A DNA stretch of 64,000 nucleotides from the NCBI RefSeq assembly GCF_011065405.1, contig NZ_CP047056.1:248001-312000 (forward strand), in the 5' to 3' direction. This document shows, piece by piece, positions 37,814 to 48,296 of this stretch. Below the pieces are notes generated by a model. The model did not search any database. It saw only the letters and a list, made by a program, of their open reading frames with translations, and was not told the DNA's origin. Position 1 is the stretch's first letter, and every line of letters starts with the position of its first letter. This DNA comes from Succinivibrio dextrinosolvens. Lineage in GTDB: Bacteria > Pseudomonadota > Gammaproteobacteria > Enterobacterales > Succinivibrionaceae. A program made the translations under genes and the position numbers.

Positions 37814-39943
37814 ATGAGATTTAAATTATCAGCAGCTCTAATAACTAAAAAAAGAGTAATAGCTACTTCAGCTTTAGCCGGTCTTGCTCTAATCTCTTTT
37901 GTCATCTACAGCATCTTAAGCATCGATTTCTCGCTATTACAGAACCGCTCAAAGATCTTATTTGACAAAGAAGAAAATGTTATTGCCTATACTTTAAGCT
38001 CAGATACTCAGAGCTATCGTTTTCTCACAACCAAAGATGAAGTAAGCGAAATCTACCTTAAAATACTGCTTTCAAATGAGGATAAGAATTTCTACTCCCA
38101 TCCTGGCGTTGATTTTAAAGCCCTGACAAGAGCTCTTTTCTATAATCTTAAGAACACAGAGATCACATCCGGAGGCTCAACCCTAGCCATGCAGGTGGTA
38201 AAAAGGCTATCCAACCACAAGAGGAGAACCTATTTAAACAAGCTAAAAGAGATAATCGGAGCCGTCTACATAACCGCTGTATACGGTCGGGAACAGGTAC
38301 TGTCCTGGTACCTGACACTTGCCCCTTTCGGCTCTAATATTGAAGGAGTAAAAGCAGCATCTTTAAGATGGTTTAATCACCTGCCCGACAGACTCACACC
38401 ATCAGAGGCGGCACTCATGGTAGCCCTACCACGTGCACCGGAGCTTATAAGACCGGATTTACATCCTAAAAGAGCAAAGTACTATAAAAATGAAGCAGTA
38501 AAGCTTGCCTACAAAAACGGCATCATAACCGAAGATCTTCTGAAAATAGCCTTGAAAGAAGACTGTAGCTACAAGCTTAATTCAATAAAACAAAGCGCCT
38601 ATACTTTGGGTAATTATCTCTTTTCAAAATCTGCTGCAAGTTTAAAGGGTGAAACTGACAGCGCCATTACCTCAAAAGAAAATCAGCAGAACAAGCCTTC
38701 AGATAAAAATAAAGAAATATACACAACTATAGATTCACTCTTACAGGATCTTCTTAACAGAACCGCAGACAAATACGAGAAAAACAAAAAAGATAATGCA
38801 ATCCTGAGTACAGTTATACTGGATAGCAGAACTCATCAGATTGTCGCGCTAAACGGCAGCTCTGATACAGAGAATAACCAGATCTGTCTTCCTTTCAAGA
38901 AAAGATCACCTGGTTCCACCTTAAAGCCCTTTGCCTATGCCATGGCTTTTGAAGAGGGAAAGCTGCATCCTCAGACCATCATGAAAGATGCGGGAAAGCT
39001 TTATGGTTCTTGGAAACCTGATAATTTCAACTATAGATTCAACGGAGAAATTAAGGCAAAAGATGCCCTATGCATGTCTTTAAATCTTCCAGCTCTTGAA
39101 GTGATCAAAGCCGTCGGACCTGATAAGTTCTGTGAAAGATTAAATACCCCCTATACCAGACTGCATGTAAAAGATGGTATACCAGATTTATCAGTAGTTC
39201 TAGGCAGTGCCGATATTACTCTTGTGGATTTAACCAAGCTTTATGCGATGCTGAATTCAGACGGAGAACTTTATGACTATAGTCTGGTAAATTCAATTAA
39301 AGATAAGAGAAAAGCAGAAACAGACACTAATGGTAAAACCTATAGACTTTTATCAAAAGCCTCCGCAAGAGCAGTTTTTGAGATTCTGAAAAATACCGCA
39401 AGACCGGTAAATCATCCAGATAACAGAAGTGTTTCCTACAAAACCGGAACTTCATATAAGTTCAAGGATGCTCTTGCCGTAGGATCATTTGGAAAATACA
39501 CCGTAGGCGTCGCTATAACTCATCCGGATAACAGAACACAGAACTACAATAATACCGGGTACACCGATGCCGCACCGGTACTCTTTGATATTCTCACGCA
39601 GTTAGAAGAAGATAATCTTATAAAGGAAGATATTGAGGATGTTCTGTTTTCTGCTACCGCACCTAAGGCTCTGGTAAAACAGAATGTTAATCAGAAAATA
39701 CTGAGCATCAAAGATAAGCTTAAGATAACTTTTCCTTTGAATAACAGCATAGTCTCCCCTGATTATAATGGAAGGATCTACATAAAATATGAGGGAGGTT
39801 GTGGCAAGGTATTTTTAAATTATGATGATCAGCAGCTTGAATCAGATTATCTTGAGACAACAAAAAACGGTTTCTACAAGGTATGCTTATTTGATGAGGA
39901 TGGTCAGTCGGACTGTGTAGATTTTGAAGTCAGAACAAACTAA
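37814..39943 (+). CDS. pbpC: Penicillin-binding protein 1C
   Basis: Class A penicillin-binding protein of 709 residues, anchored by an N-terminal membrane segment. The glycosyltransferase domain has EDKNFYSHPGVDFKAL and GGSTLAMQVVKR; the transpeptidase has SPGSTLKP (catalytic Ser), MSLNLP and YKTGTSYK. A C-terminal PbpC-type beta domain follows. It polymerises and possibly crosslinks peptidoglycan, and with the macroglobulin is thought to form a periplasmic defence and wall-repair pair. It is slightly shorter than E. coli PbpC (~770). All catalytic motifs are intact. Confidence 0.95.
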   Translation: MRFKLSAALITKKRVIATSALAGLALISFVIYSILSIDFSLLQNRSKILFDKEENVIAYTLSSDTQSYRFLTTKDEVSEIYLKILLSNEDKNFYSHPGVDFKALTRALFYNLKNTEITSGGSTLAMQVVKRLSNHKRRTYLNKLKEIIGAVYITAVYGREQVLSWYLTLAPFGSNIEGVKAASLRWFNHLPDRLTPSEAALMVALPRAPELIRPDLHPKRAKYYKNEAVKLAYKNGIITEDLLKIALKEDCSYKLNSIKQSAYTLGNYLFSKSAASLKGETDSAITSKENQQNKPSDKNKEIYTTIDSLLQDLLNRTADKYEKNKKDNAILSTVILDSRTHQIVALNGSSDTENNQICLPFKKRSPGSTLKPFAYAMAFEEGKLHPQTIMKDAGKLYGSWKPDNFNYRFNGEIKAKDALCMSLNLPALEVIKAVGPDKFCERLNTPYTRLHVKDGIPDLSVVLGSADITLVDLTKLYAMLNSDGELYDYSLVNSIKDKRKAETDTNGKTYRLLSKASARAVFEILKNTARPVNHPDNRSVSYKTGTSYKFKDALAVGSFGKYTVGVAITHPDNRTQNYNNTGYTDAAPVLFDILTQLEEDNLIKEDIEDVLFSATAPKALVKQNVNQKILSIKDKLKITFPLNNSIVSPDYNGRIYIKYEGGCGKVFLNYDDQQLESDYLETTKNGFYKVCLFDEDGQSDCVDFEVRTN

Positions 39944-39954
39944 AACTGAAAAAC

Positions 39955-39980
39955 AAAAGGGACCTCAAAAGATCCCTTCC
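39955..39980. terminator. Hairpin between convergent pbpC and the small secreted-protein gene
   Basis: AAGGGA (39957-39962) pairs with TCCCTT (39973-39978), flanked by A-rich sequence on the left. It sits between convergent genes and could terminate either; the U tract is better for the minus strand. Confidence 0.55.
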
Positions 39981-40001
39981 TATAGAACTGAAATAATTAA
40001 G

Positions 40002-40565
40002 TTAAGACTGAGAATCTAAAAATTTGATAAATTCTTCTACAGAGGCTTCTGTATCTGCATTTCTGCCTGAAATAACAAGCATAGCAAGAGCTCCTGGCTC
40101 TCCATAGATAATTGTTTCAACATTCTCATCAGAGCATTCAAAACTCCAGGCGCCTTCTATAAGATTAGAACGAACCGGTAAAGCACAGTTCATCTGCATA
40201 GCAGCAACTCTTGCGTAAACCTCTGGAGTTGAATCAACACCACGTGTTTTTTCCAGATTGGTAACGCTAATAGCAAGCTTAGAATCAGAACTTAAATAGC
40301 TTAAGGAATTATCTACACTTGGATTTGGCTTTACAGTCCAGCCAAAAGGACAAGGATAGATGTTCTGCTCCTTCTCGCCAGCAGCTACATGATAGCTGTT
40401 AGAAAACTGATCTTTTCCCGACTGATTTTTTACAACTTTATAAGTTGTAATATTCTCAACTGTACGGGAAGTTACAGTATCGCTGATTTCGGTCTGAGCA
40501 TTTACAGCCATAAATGGAACAATGCATAGACCTAAAAGACCTTTAGTTAAAATGCTCATTGTCAT
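40002..40565 (-). CDS. Hypothetical exported protein downstream of adk
   Basis: A 187-residue protein with a signal peptide (cleavage near AVNAQTE). The mature part has four cysteines (YPCPFGW, NCALPV, FECSDE region) that could form disulfides, and no known motif. It begins three bases after the adk stop on the same strand, so it is cotranscribed. Two starts, 40565 and 40559 (MTM), are equally possible. I do not recognise the family. Confidence 0.65.
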   Translation of the reverse strand: MTMSILTKGLLGLCIVPFMAVNAQTEISDTVTSRTVENITTYKVVKNQSGKDQFSNSYHVAAGEKEQNIYPCPFGWTVKPNPSVDNSLSYLSSDSKLAISVTNLEKTRGVDSTPEVYARVAAMQMNCALPVRSNLIEGAWSFECSDENVETIIYGEPGALAMLVISGRNADTEASVEEFIKFLDSQS

Positions 40566-40568
40566 AAA

Positions 40569-41228
<660 letters not shown>

Positions 41229-41294
41229 TCAATAAAAATAAAAAAAGTGTCTAATTATAACATGTGTGAACTGTATTCATTACAGTAGAAACAA

Positions 41295-41319
41295 AAAAGC
41301 TCCGACTGGCGGAGCTTTT
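41295..41319 (-). terminator. Terminator of htpG
   Basis: A perfect 10-bp stem AAAAGCTCCG (41295-41304) with CGGAGCTTTT (41310-41319) lies 9 bases past the htpG stop; adk therefore needs its own promoter in the remaining ~80 bases. Confidence 0.9.
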
Positions 41320-41327
41320 GCACTAAA

Positions 41328-43247
41328 TTAACCTAGAAGTAAGGCGTTCATTGACTTAACAAAAGTGCTTGGATCTTTCAAAGCACCCTGATCTGCAAGC
41401 AGGGCCTGCTCGAAAATCAGATCAGCCCACTGGTTGAAGCGGTTCTCTTCCATCTCGGCATAAGCCTTCTGAACCAGCTTATGTTCTGGATTCAGCTCAA
41501 GAGTGTACTTCTCATCAGGCAGACTCTGACCGCTGGCCTCTAATAGACGACGCATCTGCATGGTCATCATTCTGTTGGTATCAGAAATAACGCAGGAAGG
41601 AGAATCAATCAGACGAGTTGAAACAACAACATCCTTGACCTTGTCACCCAGAGCCTTCTTGAAACGCTCAATCAGATCCTTGTTCTCTGTTGCAGCAGTT
41701 TCCTGTTTCTTCTTCTCTTCCTCATCAGCCAGATTGCCCAGCTTTAAGTCCTGAGAATTGGCGCTTACGAATTCCTTGCCGCTGAACTCACTGATATTGC
41801 CCATCAGCCACTCATCAACACGCTCCCACATCAGAAGAACTTCGATACCCTTGGTCTTCAACTGCTCAAGGTATGGAGAATTCTTAGCAGCCTCATAGCT
41901 CTCTGCTGTGATGTAGTAAATCTTGTCCTGACCTTCCTTCATACGGGAGATATAGTCTTCAAAGCTTACTGAGCACTCTGCACTGTCATTGTTGGTTGAA
42001 GCGAAACGCAGAAGCTTAAGAATAGCATCCCTGTTGTCATAATCCTCAACAGGACCTTCCTTCAGAACATTACCAAACTGCTTGTAGAATTCTGTGTACT
42101 TTGAAGCGTCCTTTGAAAGTTTCTCAAGCATACCAAGAACACGCTTGGTTAAAGCCTTCTTAAGCTTACGAGTAACAGCTGTTTCCTGAAGCAGCTCACG
42201 TGAAACGTTTAAAGGAAGAGCATTGGTATCAACCAGGCCCTTAACAAAACGCAGATAATTTGGAAGGAAAGCCTCAGCTTTATCCATAATGAACACACGC
42301 TGAACATAAAGTTTCAGACCATGCTCATTCTGACGGTTGTACAGATCCCATGGAGCCATCTTTGGAACATAAAGTAGAGATGTATACTCAAGATCACCTT
42401 CAACCTTGTTATGAGCCCAGGTTAGAGGATCCTGATAATCATGGCTTAGGTGCTTGTAGAACTCGATGTATTCCTCATCCTTAACATCCTTTGGAGTACG
42501 GGTCCATAGAGCCTGTGCGTTGTTAATCTGAGTGTACTCGAACTTCTTTTCTGGCTCTTTCTTCTCTTCGCCTTCCTTAGGCTGTTCATATTTCTCTTCG
42601 TATAACTCTACAGGAGTAGAAATATGGTCTGAATACTTGGTGATGCATTCACGCAGCTTCCAGGTATCAGTAAATTCGGTTTCATCATCCTTTAATGACA
42701 GGATAATCTGAGTACCGCGGAAAGGAACCTTAATGTTCTCTGAAGTGAAGGTACCGTTACCCTCTGACTCCCATTTAACACCCTCATCCTCTGAAGCATT
42801 AACAGAACGGGTAATAACGGTTACTTTCTTGGCAACAATAAATGAAGAATAGAAACCAACACCAAACTGACCGATCAGCTGAGAATCTCTCTTGGCATCA
42901 CCAGTCAGATTCTTCATGAAAGCTTCTGTACCAGACTCAGCGATAGTACCCAGGTGGCTGTTTGCCTCATCTAAGGTCATACCGATACCGTTATCAGTAA
43001 TGGTAAGTGTCTTAGCATCCTTATCAGGACGGATCTGAATCTTGAAGTTAGGATCATCCTTGATTAAATCCTGATTGGTTAAGGACATGAAGTGAAGTTT
43101 ATCAATAGCATCAGATGCATTTGAAATTAACTCACGAAGAAAAACTTCCTTGTTTGAATATAGCGAATTAGCAAGTAAATCTAATAATTTGGTTACCTGT
43201 GTTTGAAAGCCATGAACAGTAGCTGTCATTTTTTTTAAATTCTCCAT
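41328..43247 (-). CDS. htpG: Hsp90-family chaperone
   Basis: Cytosolic ATP-dependent chaperone. The GHKL ATPase motifs are intact: ELISNASDAIDKL, ITDNGIGMT and GQFGVGFYS. Length (639) is slightly above E. coli HtpG (624). The listed start at 43247 gives seven extra residues; an ATG at 43229 with GGAG twelve bases before it may be the true start. The gene follows recR by 75 bases in the conserved cluster. Confidence 0.97.
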   Translation of the reverse strand: MENLKKMTATVHGFQTQVTKLLDLLANSLYSNKEVFLRELISNASDAIDKLHFMSLTNQDLIKDDPNFKIQIRPDKDAKTLTITDNGIGMTLDEANSHLGTIAESGTEAFMKNLTGDAKRDSQLIGQFGVGFYSSFIVAKKVTVITRSVNASEDEGVKWESEGNGTFTSENIKVPFRGTQIILSLKDDETEFTDTWKLRECITKYSDHISTPVELYEEKYEQPKEGEEKKEPEKKFEYTQINNAQALWTRTPKDVKDEEYIEFYKHLSHDYQDPLTWAHNKVEGDLEYTSLLYVPKMAPWDLYNRQNEHGLKLYVQRVFIMDKAEAFLPNYLRFVKGLVDTNALPLNVSRELLQETAVTRKLKKALTKRVLGMLEKLSKDASKYTEFYKQFGNVLKEGPVEDYDNRDAILKLLRFASTNNDSAECSVSFEDYISRMKEGQDKIYYITAESYEAAKNSPYLEQLKTKGIEVLLMWERVDEWLMGNISEFSGKEFVSANSQDLKLGNLADEEEKKKQETAATENKDLIERFKKALGDKVKDVVVSTRLIDSPSCVISDTNRMMTMQMRRLLEASGQSLPDEKYTLELNPEHKLVQKAYAEMEENRFNQWADLIFEQALLADQGALKDPSTFVKSMNALLLG

Positions 43248-43322
43248 TTGTTTTTAAAGTGTATGAACACTGTCATCTAGAAATACAAATGGGGATGATT
43301 TTTACTATTTCAAGAAAATTTT

Positions 43323-43928
43323 TTAAATTTTTCGTCTGAAATTAAAAGAAAGAGCCAGCGTGTTACCGTCAACAGAGGTCAGTTCTCCTCCGACAGGTAC
43401 ACCTGTGGCTATTTTAGAAACACTGATATTAAGCTTTTTGGCTATGGCTGCGATGTAGGAGGCGGTTACTTCACCCTCAGCGGTCTGACCTAAGGCAAGG
43501 ATAACCTCAGTGATATTCTCTTCCTTAAGTCTGCGGGTTAGAACATCAAAACCAAGCTCTTCAGGGCCTATGCCGTCAATAGGACTTAAATGTCCATGCA
43601 GTACAAAATAATTACCGCTGTAGGATGAACTTGATTCAATTGCCATTACATCTGATGGAGATTCAACTATACAGATGCTGCCGGAATTTCTACGTTTAGC
43701 AGAAGAACACAGCTCGCATTCCTGATCCTTCTCATCAGTATAGTTTCTGCAGTGAGGGCAGATAGAAATGTTGTTTAATCCCTGCTCTATTACCTTGGCC
43801 ATGGCAAGACCTTCACTACGTTTTCTATCTAAAAGATAGTACGCAATACGGGTTGCACTGACAGGACCAATGCCTGGCATTACCTGTAGTGCCTCAACCA
43901 TTGAATCGAGCAGAGAACTTGAAGACAT
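43323..43928 (-). CDS. recR: Recombination mediator RecR
   Basis: Works with RecO (and RecF) to load RecA on gapped DNA. Features: N-terminal helix-hairpin-helix (MPGIGPVSATRIAYYLL), the four-cysteine zinc finger (CPHCRNYTDEKDQECELC) and a Toprim domain (ICIVESPSDVMAIE, LAL GQTAEGE region). It has the family's usual ~200 residues. Its start follows the ybaB stop by one base, so the pair is coupled. Confidence 0.97.
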   Translation of the reverse strand: MSSSSLLDSMVEALQVMPGIGPVSATRIAYYLLDRKRSEGLAMAKVIEQGLNNISICPHCRNYTDEKDQECELCSSAKRRNSGSICIVESPSDVMAIESSSSYSGNYFVLHGHLSPIDGIGPEELGFDVLTRRLKEENITEVILALGQTAEGEVTASYIAAIAKKLNISVSKIATGVPVGGELTSVDGNTLALSFNFRRKI

Positions 43929-43929
43929 A

Positions 43930-44250
43930 TTAGAAAGGAAGCTTCATGCCTGGAGGTAACTGCATACCGCCAGTTACAGCAGATAACTTCTCTTTTGACT
44001 GCTCTTCAATACGACGGTGAGCATCATTATAAGCAGCAGCAAGTAAATCCTCACAGATCTCCTTGTCATCGCCGAAAATAGAATCGTCAATCTCAACACG
44101 ACGAACTTCGTGGTTACCGGTAATGGTGATTTTAACCATACCTGCACCTGACTCGCCGGTTACTTCCATTCTTGCAATCTCATCCTGTGCCTTCTGAAGA
44201 CGCTCCTGCATCAGCTGAGCCTGCTTCATCATATTGCCCATGTTAAACAT
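43930..44250 (-). CDS. ybaB: YbaB/EbfC nucleoid-associated protein
   Basis: A 106-residue DNA-binding protein of the YbaB/EbfC family. The family start [20 protein letters not shown], the central [20 protein letters not shown] and the end PPGMKLPF are all visible. It is translationally coupled to recR, the usual arrangement. In enteric bacteria dnaX lies directly upstream; here a DNA methyltransferase gene occupies that position. Confidence 0.96.
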   Translation of the reverse strand: MFNMGNMMKQAQLMQERLQKAQDEIARMEVTGESGAGMVKITITGNHEVRRVEIDDSIFGDDKEICEDLLAAAYNDAHRRIEEQSKEKLSAVTGGMQLPPGMKLPF

Positions 44251-44328
44251 TGTTTATTCTCCGTTAAAAAAAACTCAGAAAATTTTAATTGAAAGTTAAA
44301 GGATTTGCAATTTACCATCTCAAATAAT

Positions 44329-46278
44329 TTAAGCTGAAATCAACTTTAAAGCACGCTTGCCAAGCCCGTATATTTCAGCAATTTTTCGGTCTATCTGGTG
44401 CTTGATTTTCTCGGCTTCGATCCCCGAAGCTTCCATCAGATCGTTAACCATAAATTCAATCTGCAGCTGTTCATCAGGACTAGCAAGCGGAATAGGAACT
44501 TCCTCTAAAAGAGAACGCAGAATCTTAATTGTGTGAAACTTTCTCTCAAAATAAAAGCGAACTGCGCTTGAATTCAAAACAGCGCATAAATAGACCGGAG
44601 AAAGATTATCAAAACGAGGGATCAGGAAATTGCAGCTGTTTAAGGTAAGTCTGCCCTTCCGGTCTAACGCCACAATCGGATATTTAGCAATGAAGCGATA
44701 GACGATTTTTATCGGATTACGATAATACTCTATAGGAGCCATCTGCTGAAAGGTGCTTTGGGAGACATTTACAAAACTTTTTGGAGTACCGATTTTAAAA
44801 GGTTCAATATCAACGCCTCTGAGTACGGGTTCATCACCGCTATTATGTGTATTATGAACCATACCATTATTAGAGCCGGTGACAATTCCCAGAGCAAACT
44901 GAGCGTGACCACGCAGTTTTACACAATGTTCAAAATCATCCATCTTAGATAGAACCTTCGCTTCCTGATCGGTAATTCTGAAATTAAAATCAAGAGGAGA
45001 ACGGTCACGTCTTACAATATAGGTTGAGTCATTGGTATTTACAATAACCTCTCCCACAGCACCGGAATAAGAGGTCTTCTCAAGGGTCAGGACAACACTC
45101 TGACACTGTACCGCATGAAAAACCTCATCCAGATAACGGACAGATTTAACACGTGCATGCATAGAGATAAAGGTTCTAATAAGATCATGCGAGGCAACAT
45201 TCAGTATCGCCTCTGGCAGAACAAACTGAACAATACCGCCCTCATCCAGGAGATTAAGCGATCTTTCAACAAAGAGATCTGCAAAATAAGGTCTGGTCTT
45301 TTTTGCCTCTTCAAGAGATTTGGCATAACGTCTGATAGCTGCAGGATCTTCACAGCTGCCAAAAGGAGGATTGCCCACGATAACATCACATCTAGGCAGG
45401 TTCTTAGAGGTAAGAGTATCAGCCTTTAACAGATGAGCGCATAAAAACTCTTCACTCAGATTATCCTCAGCCAGAGCAAAGTTGATCCTTGCAAGAGAAA
45501 CAGACAGAGAATCAAGATCACAGCCGTACAGATCATTAACGTTGGCACCTCTTTTTAAAAGTCTTAAAAGGAAGTTACCCGAACCACAGCAAGGATCTAA
45601 AAATACACGGCCTGACCTTATGGAAATAGTCTCTAAGGCTGTATCAGTAAGTTCCTGCGGAGTGTAGTATCTGCCCTGCTGACGGCGGGCTGAAAGCTCC
45701 ATCAGAGAAAGATATATCAGCCCAAGTGTATCCTCATATGGGACATAATGCAGTTCAAATTCAGGAAGATTTCTGCAGGATTTTAACAGTGAATTCTTTG
45801 GTGTCTTGTCTATAAGTTCCTTTATCAGCCAGTCATATCTGCCTATATCCAGTCTATCTTCAAGGTAGGCTTTGAAATAATGGGAACTAACATAGGTCTC
45901 AAGCTTCTTTGCTTCAATTAACAGCTGAAGAAAAGCTTCACACAAAAGCGCTCTGATATATGTTAGGGTGCTTGAAAAATCTTCAACCAGAATGGATAAG
46001 GCAATATGGTTTGGTGAGTTTTTGGAAATATAGTTTACGTACAGCTCCTGAGCTCTGACCGACTGCCTTGAATTTGCAACAGCACGTCTTCTCTTTAAGG
46101 AATTTCTGCTACTGATAATTGAATCAATCTGCTGTTTTGTAAACTTCAGTGAGCCATCAGCAGAATCATCTTTAATTTTGCCTGTTTTAAGCCAGTTTTT
46201 CAGAGTGGACAGGGAAATATCCAGCACAGTACAGGTCTGTCCTAATGAAAGAAAATCTGATTTATGCTGCTCTGACAT
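44329..46278 (-). CDS. N6-adenine DNA methyltransferase with HTH N-terminus
   Basis: A ~649-residue methyltransferase. The N-terminus has a MerR-like helix-turn-helix (LGQTCTVLDISLSTLKNWLK); then come the SAM motif LDPCCGSGNFLLRLL, the catalytic VIVGNPPFG and a TaqI/Eco57I-type C-terminal target-recognition domain with VALDRKGRLTLNS and a helical end. It probably methylates adenine in a specific DNA site. No restriction enzyme gene is adjacent, so it looks solitary. The start at 46278 has GGGA before it; ATGs at 46302 and 46290 lack a site. It takes the position of dnaX beside ybaB. Confidence 0.83.
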   Translation of the reverse strand: MSEQHKSDFLSLGQTCTVLDISLSTLKNWLKTGKIKDDSADGSLKFTKQQIDSIISSRNSLKRRRAVANSRQSVRAQELYVNYISKNSPNHIALSILVEDFSSTLTYIRALLCEAFLQLLIEAKKLETYVSSHYFKAYLEDRLDIGRYDWLIKELIDKTPKNSLLKSCRNLPEFELHYVPYEDTLGLIYLSLMELSARRQQGRYYTPQELTDTALETISIRSGRVFLDPCCGSGNFLLRLLKRGANVNDLYGCDLDSLSVSLARINFALAEDNLSEEFLCAHLLKADTLTSKNLPRCDVIVGNPPFGSCEDPAAIRRYAKSLEEAKKTRPYFADLFVERSLNLLDEGGIVQFVLPEAILNVASHDLIRTFISMHARVKSVRYLDEVFHAVQCQSVVLTLEKTSYSGAVGEVIVNTNDSTYIVRRDRSPLDFNFRITDQEAKVLSKMDDFEHCVKLRGHAQFALGIVTGSNNGMVHNTHNSGDEPVLRGVDIEPFKIGTPKSFVNVSQSTFQQMAPIEYYRNPIKIVYRFIAKYPIVALDRKGRLTLNSCNFLIPRFDNLSPVYLCAVLNSSAVRFYFERKFHTIKILRSLLEEVPIPLASPDEQLQIEFMVNDLMEASGIEAEKIKHQIDRKIAEIYGLGKRALKLISA

Positions 46279-46509
46279 TTTATTTCCCATAAAAAAAATC
46301 ATTCTGATAAATCATATCATGAACCAGGAAAATCATTAGAAAAAATTTTTTGTTATTTTAATTAGTATTATTTATCAAATAATTAACACTAAATTTTCAT
46401 CATTAATATTCAAATATAAAACCATTAATGTCATTTTTTGGAGCAGGATAGATTAAGGCTCTTAGAAAACATCACGAATGTTGTTAAAATATCCTCAAAG
46501 GATAGATCC

Positions 46510-47169
46510 ATGAACGCAACAGAGTTAAATTATCTAAAATCATCACAGCTAAGCCACATCGCAAAATCTCTATATGCTTTCTACTTAAGAGATCTTGCAG
46601 CTCAGGATCAGTGCATCATTGATCTTACTGCCATAGCAAACTATCTGTATTCACAGAGTCAGTACTTCCCTACTGTACCTAATTATCAGATTGCTTCAAT
46701 GTGTCTTGATGAGCTGGAAAATGCAGGACTAATAAGGAAACTGAGTATCAATCAGAACTGGCAGGGATGTGTCTTTGAACTGCCTCTTTATGTAAAAGAA
46801 CAGCTTGAAGTGCCTAAAGCTCCATTTGCAATGACCACAAAATGGGAACCTGGTCCTACTTTTCATAAGACAGCGATACTCTGCGGTCTTGAAGATTCAT
46901 CTTACACACTTACAGATCTCAATGGCTTCAGACATTACTGGTGCAATAAAAACGAAACCCGTAATCAGGTTGGCTGGGAAAGAGCGTTTGCCCAGAGACT
47001 TATAAAGGCCAGACAGCAAAGGACTGAAGTAAAATTCAATACAGAATCGCACAATGCACTGGATATACCTCAAAGTCAGATTACAAAACCAGATACCGTA
47101 AGACCTGAAGAAATAGAAAAGCTTCAGCAGCAGACTATAGCTGATTTCCAGAATCTGTTCGGAAAATAA
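46510..47169 (+). CDS. DnaT-like primosomal protein
   Basis: A ~219-residue protein whose C-terminal half, KAPFAMTTKWEPGPTFHKTA with GWERAFAQRLIKARQ further on, follows the DnaT domain of the replication-restart primosome, which helps load DnaB with PriA/PriB. The N-terminal half is a different, winged-helix-like region (LTAIANYLYSQSQYF, then LDELENAGLIRKL). I place the start at 46510, where AAAGGA precedes the ATG; a TTG at 46438 would lengthen it. It is divergent from the methyltransferase and followed by folP after 30 bases. Moderate confidence in role. Confidence 0.72.
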   Translation: MNATELNYLKSSQLSHIAKSLYAFYLRDLAAQDQCIIDLTAIANYLYSQSQYFPTVPNYQIASMCLDELENAGLIRKLSINQNWQGCVFELPLYVKEQLEVPKAPFAMTTKWEPGPTFHKTAILCGLEDSSYTLTDLNGFRHYWCNKNETRNQVGWERAFAQRLIKARQQRTEVKFNTESHNALDIPQSQITKPDTVRPEEIEKLQQQTIADFQNLFGK

Positions 47170-47199
47170 CACAACATCCTTAAAAACTAGGGACTTCTA

Positions 47200-48033
47200 A
47201 TGAACATCATATGTAAAGATAAAGTTCTTGATTTATCATCTCCAAAAATCATGGGAATTTTAAATGTAACGCCTGATTCCTTCTCCGATGGAGGCCTGTG
47301 GAACAGTGCGGACAAGGCACTTGAACACGCTGTCACCATGCTAAAAGAAGGTGCTGCCATAATTGATATCGGAGGAGAGTCCACAAGACCGGGTGCACCT
47401 ACCGTAAGCGAAGATGAGGAGTTATCAAGAGTAATTCCTGCAGTAGAAAGAATTGCAAGGGAAACAGACGCAATTATCTCTGTTGACACCTCATCCCCTG
47501 TAGTTATGAAGGAGGCCTGCAGAGCAGGAGCACATATCTGGAATGACATCAGAGCTCTTAGCAGAGAGAATGCAATGGAAACAGCAAAAGAACTGGATAT
47601 TCCAGTTATTCTGATGCATATGCAGGGAACGCCTCAGAATATGCAGAATGATCCTAACTACAGTAATGTTGTAGAACAGGTTAAAAGATTCCTTTTAGAC
47701 AGAGCACAAATGGCTATATCTCACGGCATAGACAGAAAGAAAATCATCTTTGATCTGGGCTTTGGCTTTGGAAAAACCGCTGAACACAATTTTACTCTTC
47801 TAAAGCATATGCAGGATTTTGTGGATTTAGGCTACCCTGTTTTATCAGCGCTTTCTCGAAAAACCATGATCGGAAATGCCTGTGGAATAAAGGATCCGGC
47901 ACGGAGAATTATAGGCTCTGTTGCAGGAGCTCTTTTAAGTATTGAAAGAGGCGCGGCAATTGTAAGAGTTCATGATGTAAAAGAAACCAAACAGGCCTTT
48001 GATGTGTATTTGGCTATGATTGCTCAAAAATAG
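47200..48033 (+). CDS. folP: Dihydropteroate synthase
   Basis: Condenses p-aminobenzoate with hydroxymethyl-dihydropterin diphosphate in folate synthesis; the target of sulfonamides. Motifs are intact: IMGILNVTPDSFSDGG, DIGGESTRPGA, and the late SRKTMIGN and VHDVKETKQA blocks. At 277 residues it has the normal size. The ribosome site is AGGGAC, some eleven bases before the ATG. It follows the DnaT-like gene; glmM, its usual enteric neighbour, is not here. Confidence 0.97.
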   Translation: MNIICKDKVLDLSSPKIMGILNVTPDSFSDGGLWNSADKALEHAVTMLKEGAAIIDIGGESTRPGAPTVSEDEELSRVIPAVERIARETDAIISVDTSSPVVMKEACRAGAHIWNDIRALSRENAMETAKELDIPVILMHMQGTPQNMQNDPNYSNVVEQVKRFLLDRAQMAISHGIDRKKIIFDLGFGFGKTAEHNFTLLKHMQDFVDLGYPVLSALSRKTMIGNACGIKDPARRIIGSVAGALLSIERGAAIVRVHDVKETKQAFDVYLAMIAQK

Positions 48034-48145
48034 AAAAAATCTTTAAACAACAGGCAGATGTGAACTTAGCCCACGAAGTCACATATGCTTTTTTATTATT
48101 TATTACTGTAAAAGACATTAAAAATCAACGTAAAAAACGTATATT

Positions 48146-48187
48146 TGCACAGGTAATATTTTGCACTGTTATTGAACATAGTTGCAC
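48146..48187 (+). promoter_or_regulatory. Three TGCAC motifs upstream of the 89-residue protein gene
   Basis: TGCAC occurs in the same orientation at 48146, 48162 and 48183, spaced 16 and 21 bases, 110-150 bases before the small gene's start. The last, TTGCACCATAAATGGGT, is close to a palindromic NtrC-type site (TGCACCA-N-TGG). The motif also repeats upstream of amtB. The regulator is not known. Confidence 0.4.
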
Positions 48188-48296
48188 CATAAATGGGTAT
48201 TTTAAGCGATTTCTTTTTTCCAAATGAGATAAGCATATAATTTGATGTAAATCATATTTTACAGTTTTTTTTGTAAATCTTTTTATGGAGATAACT

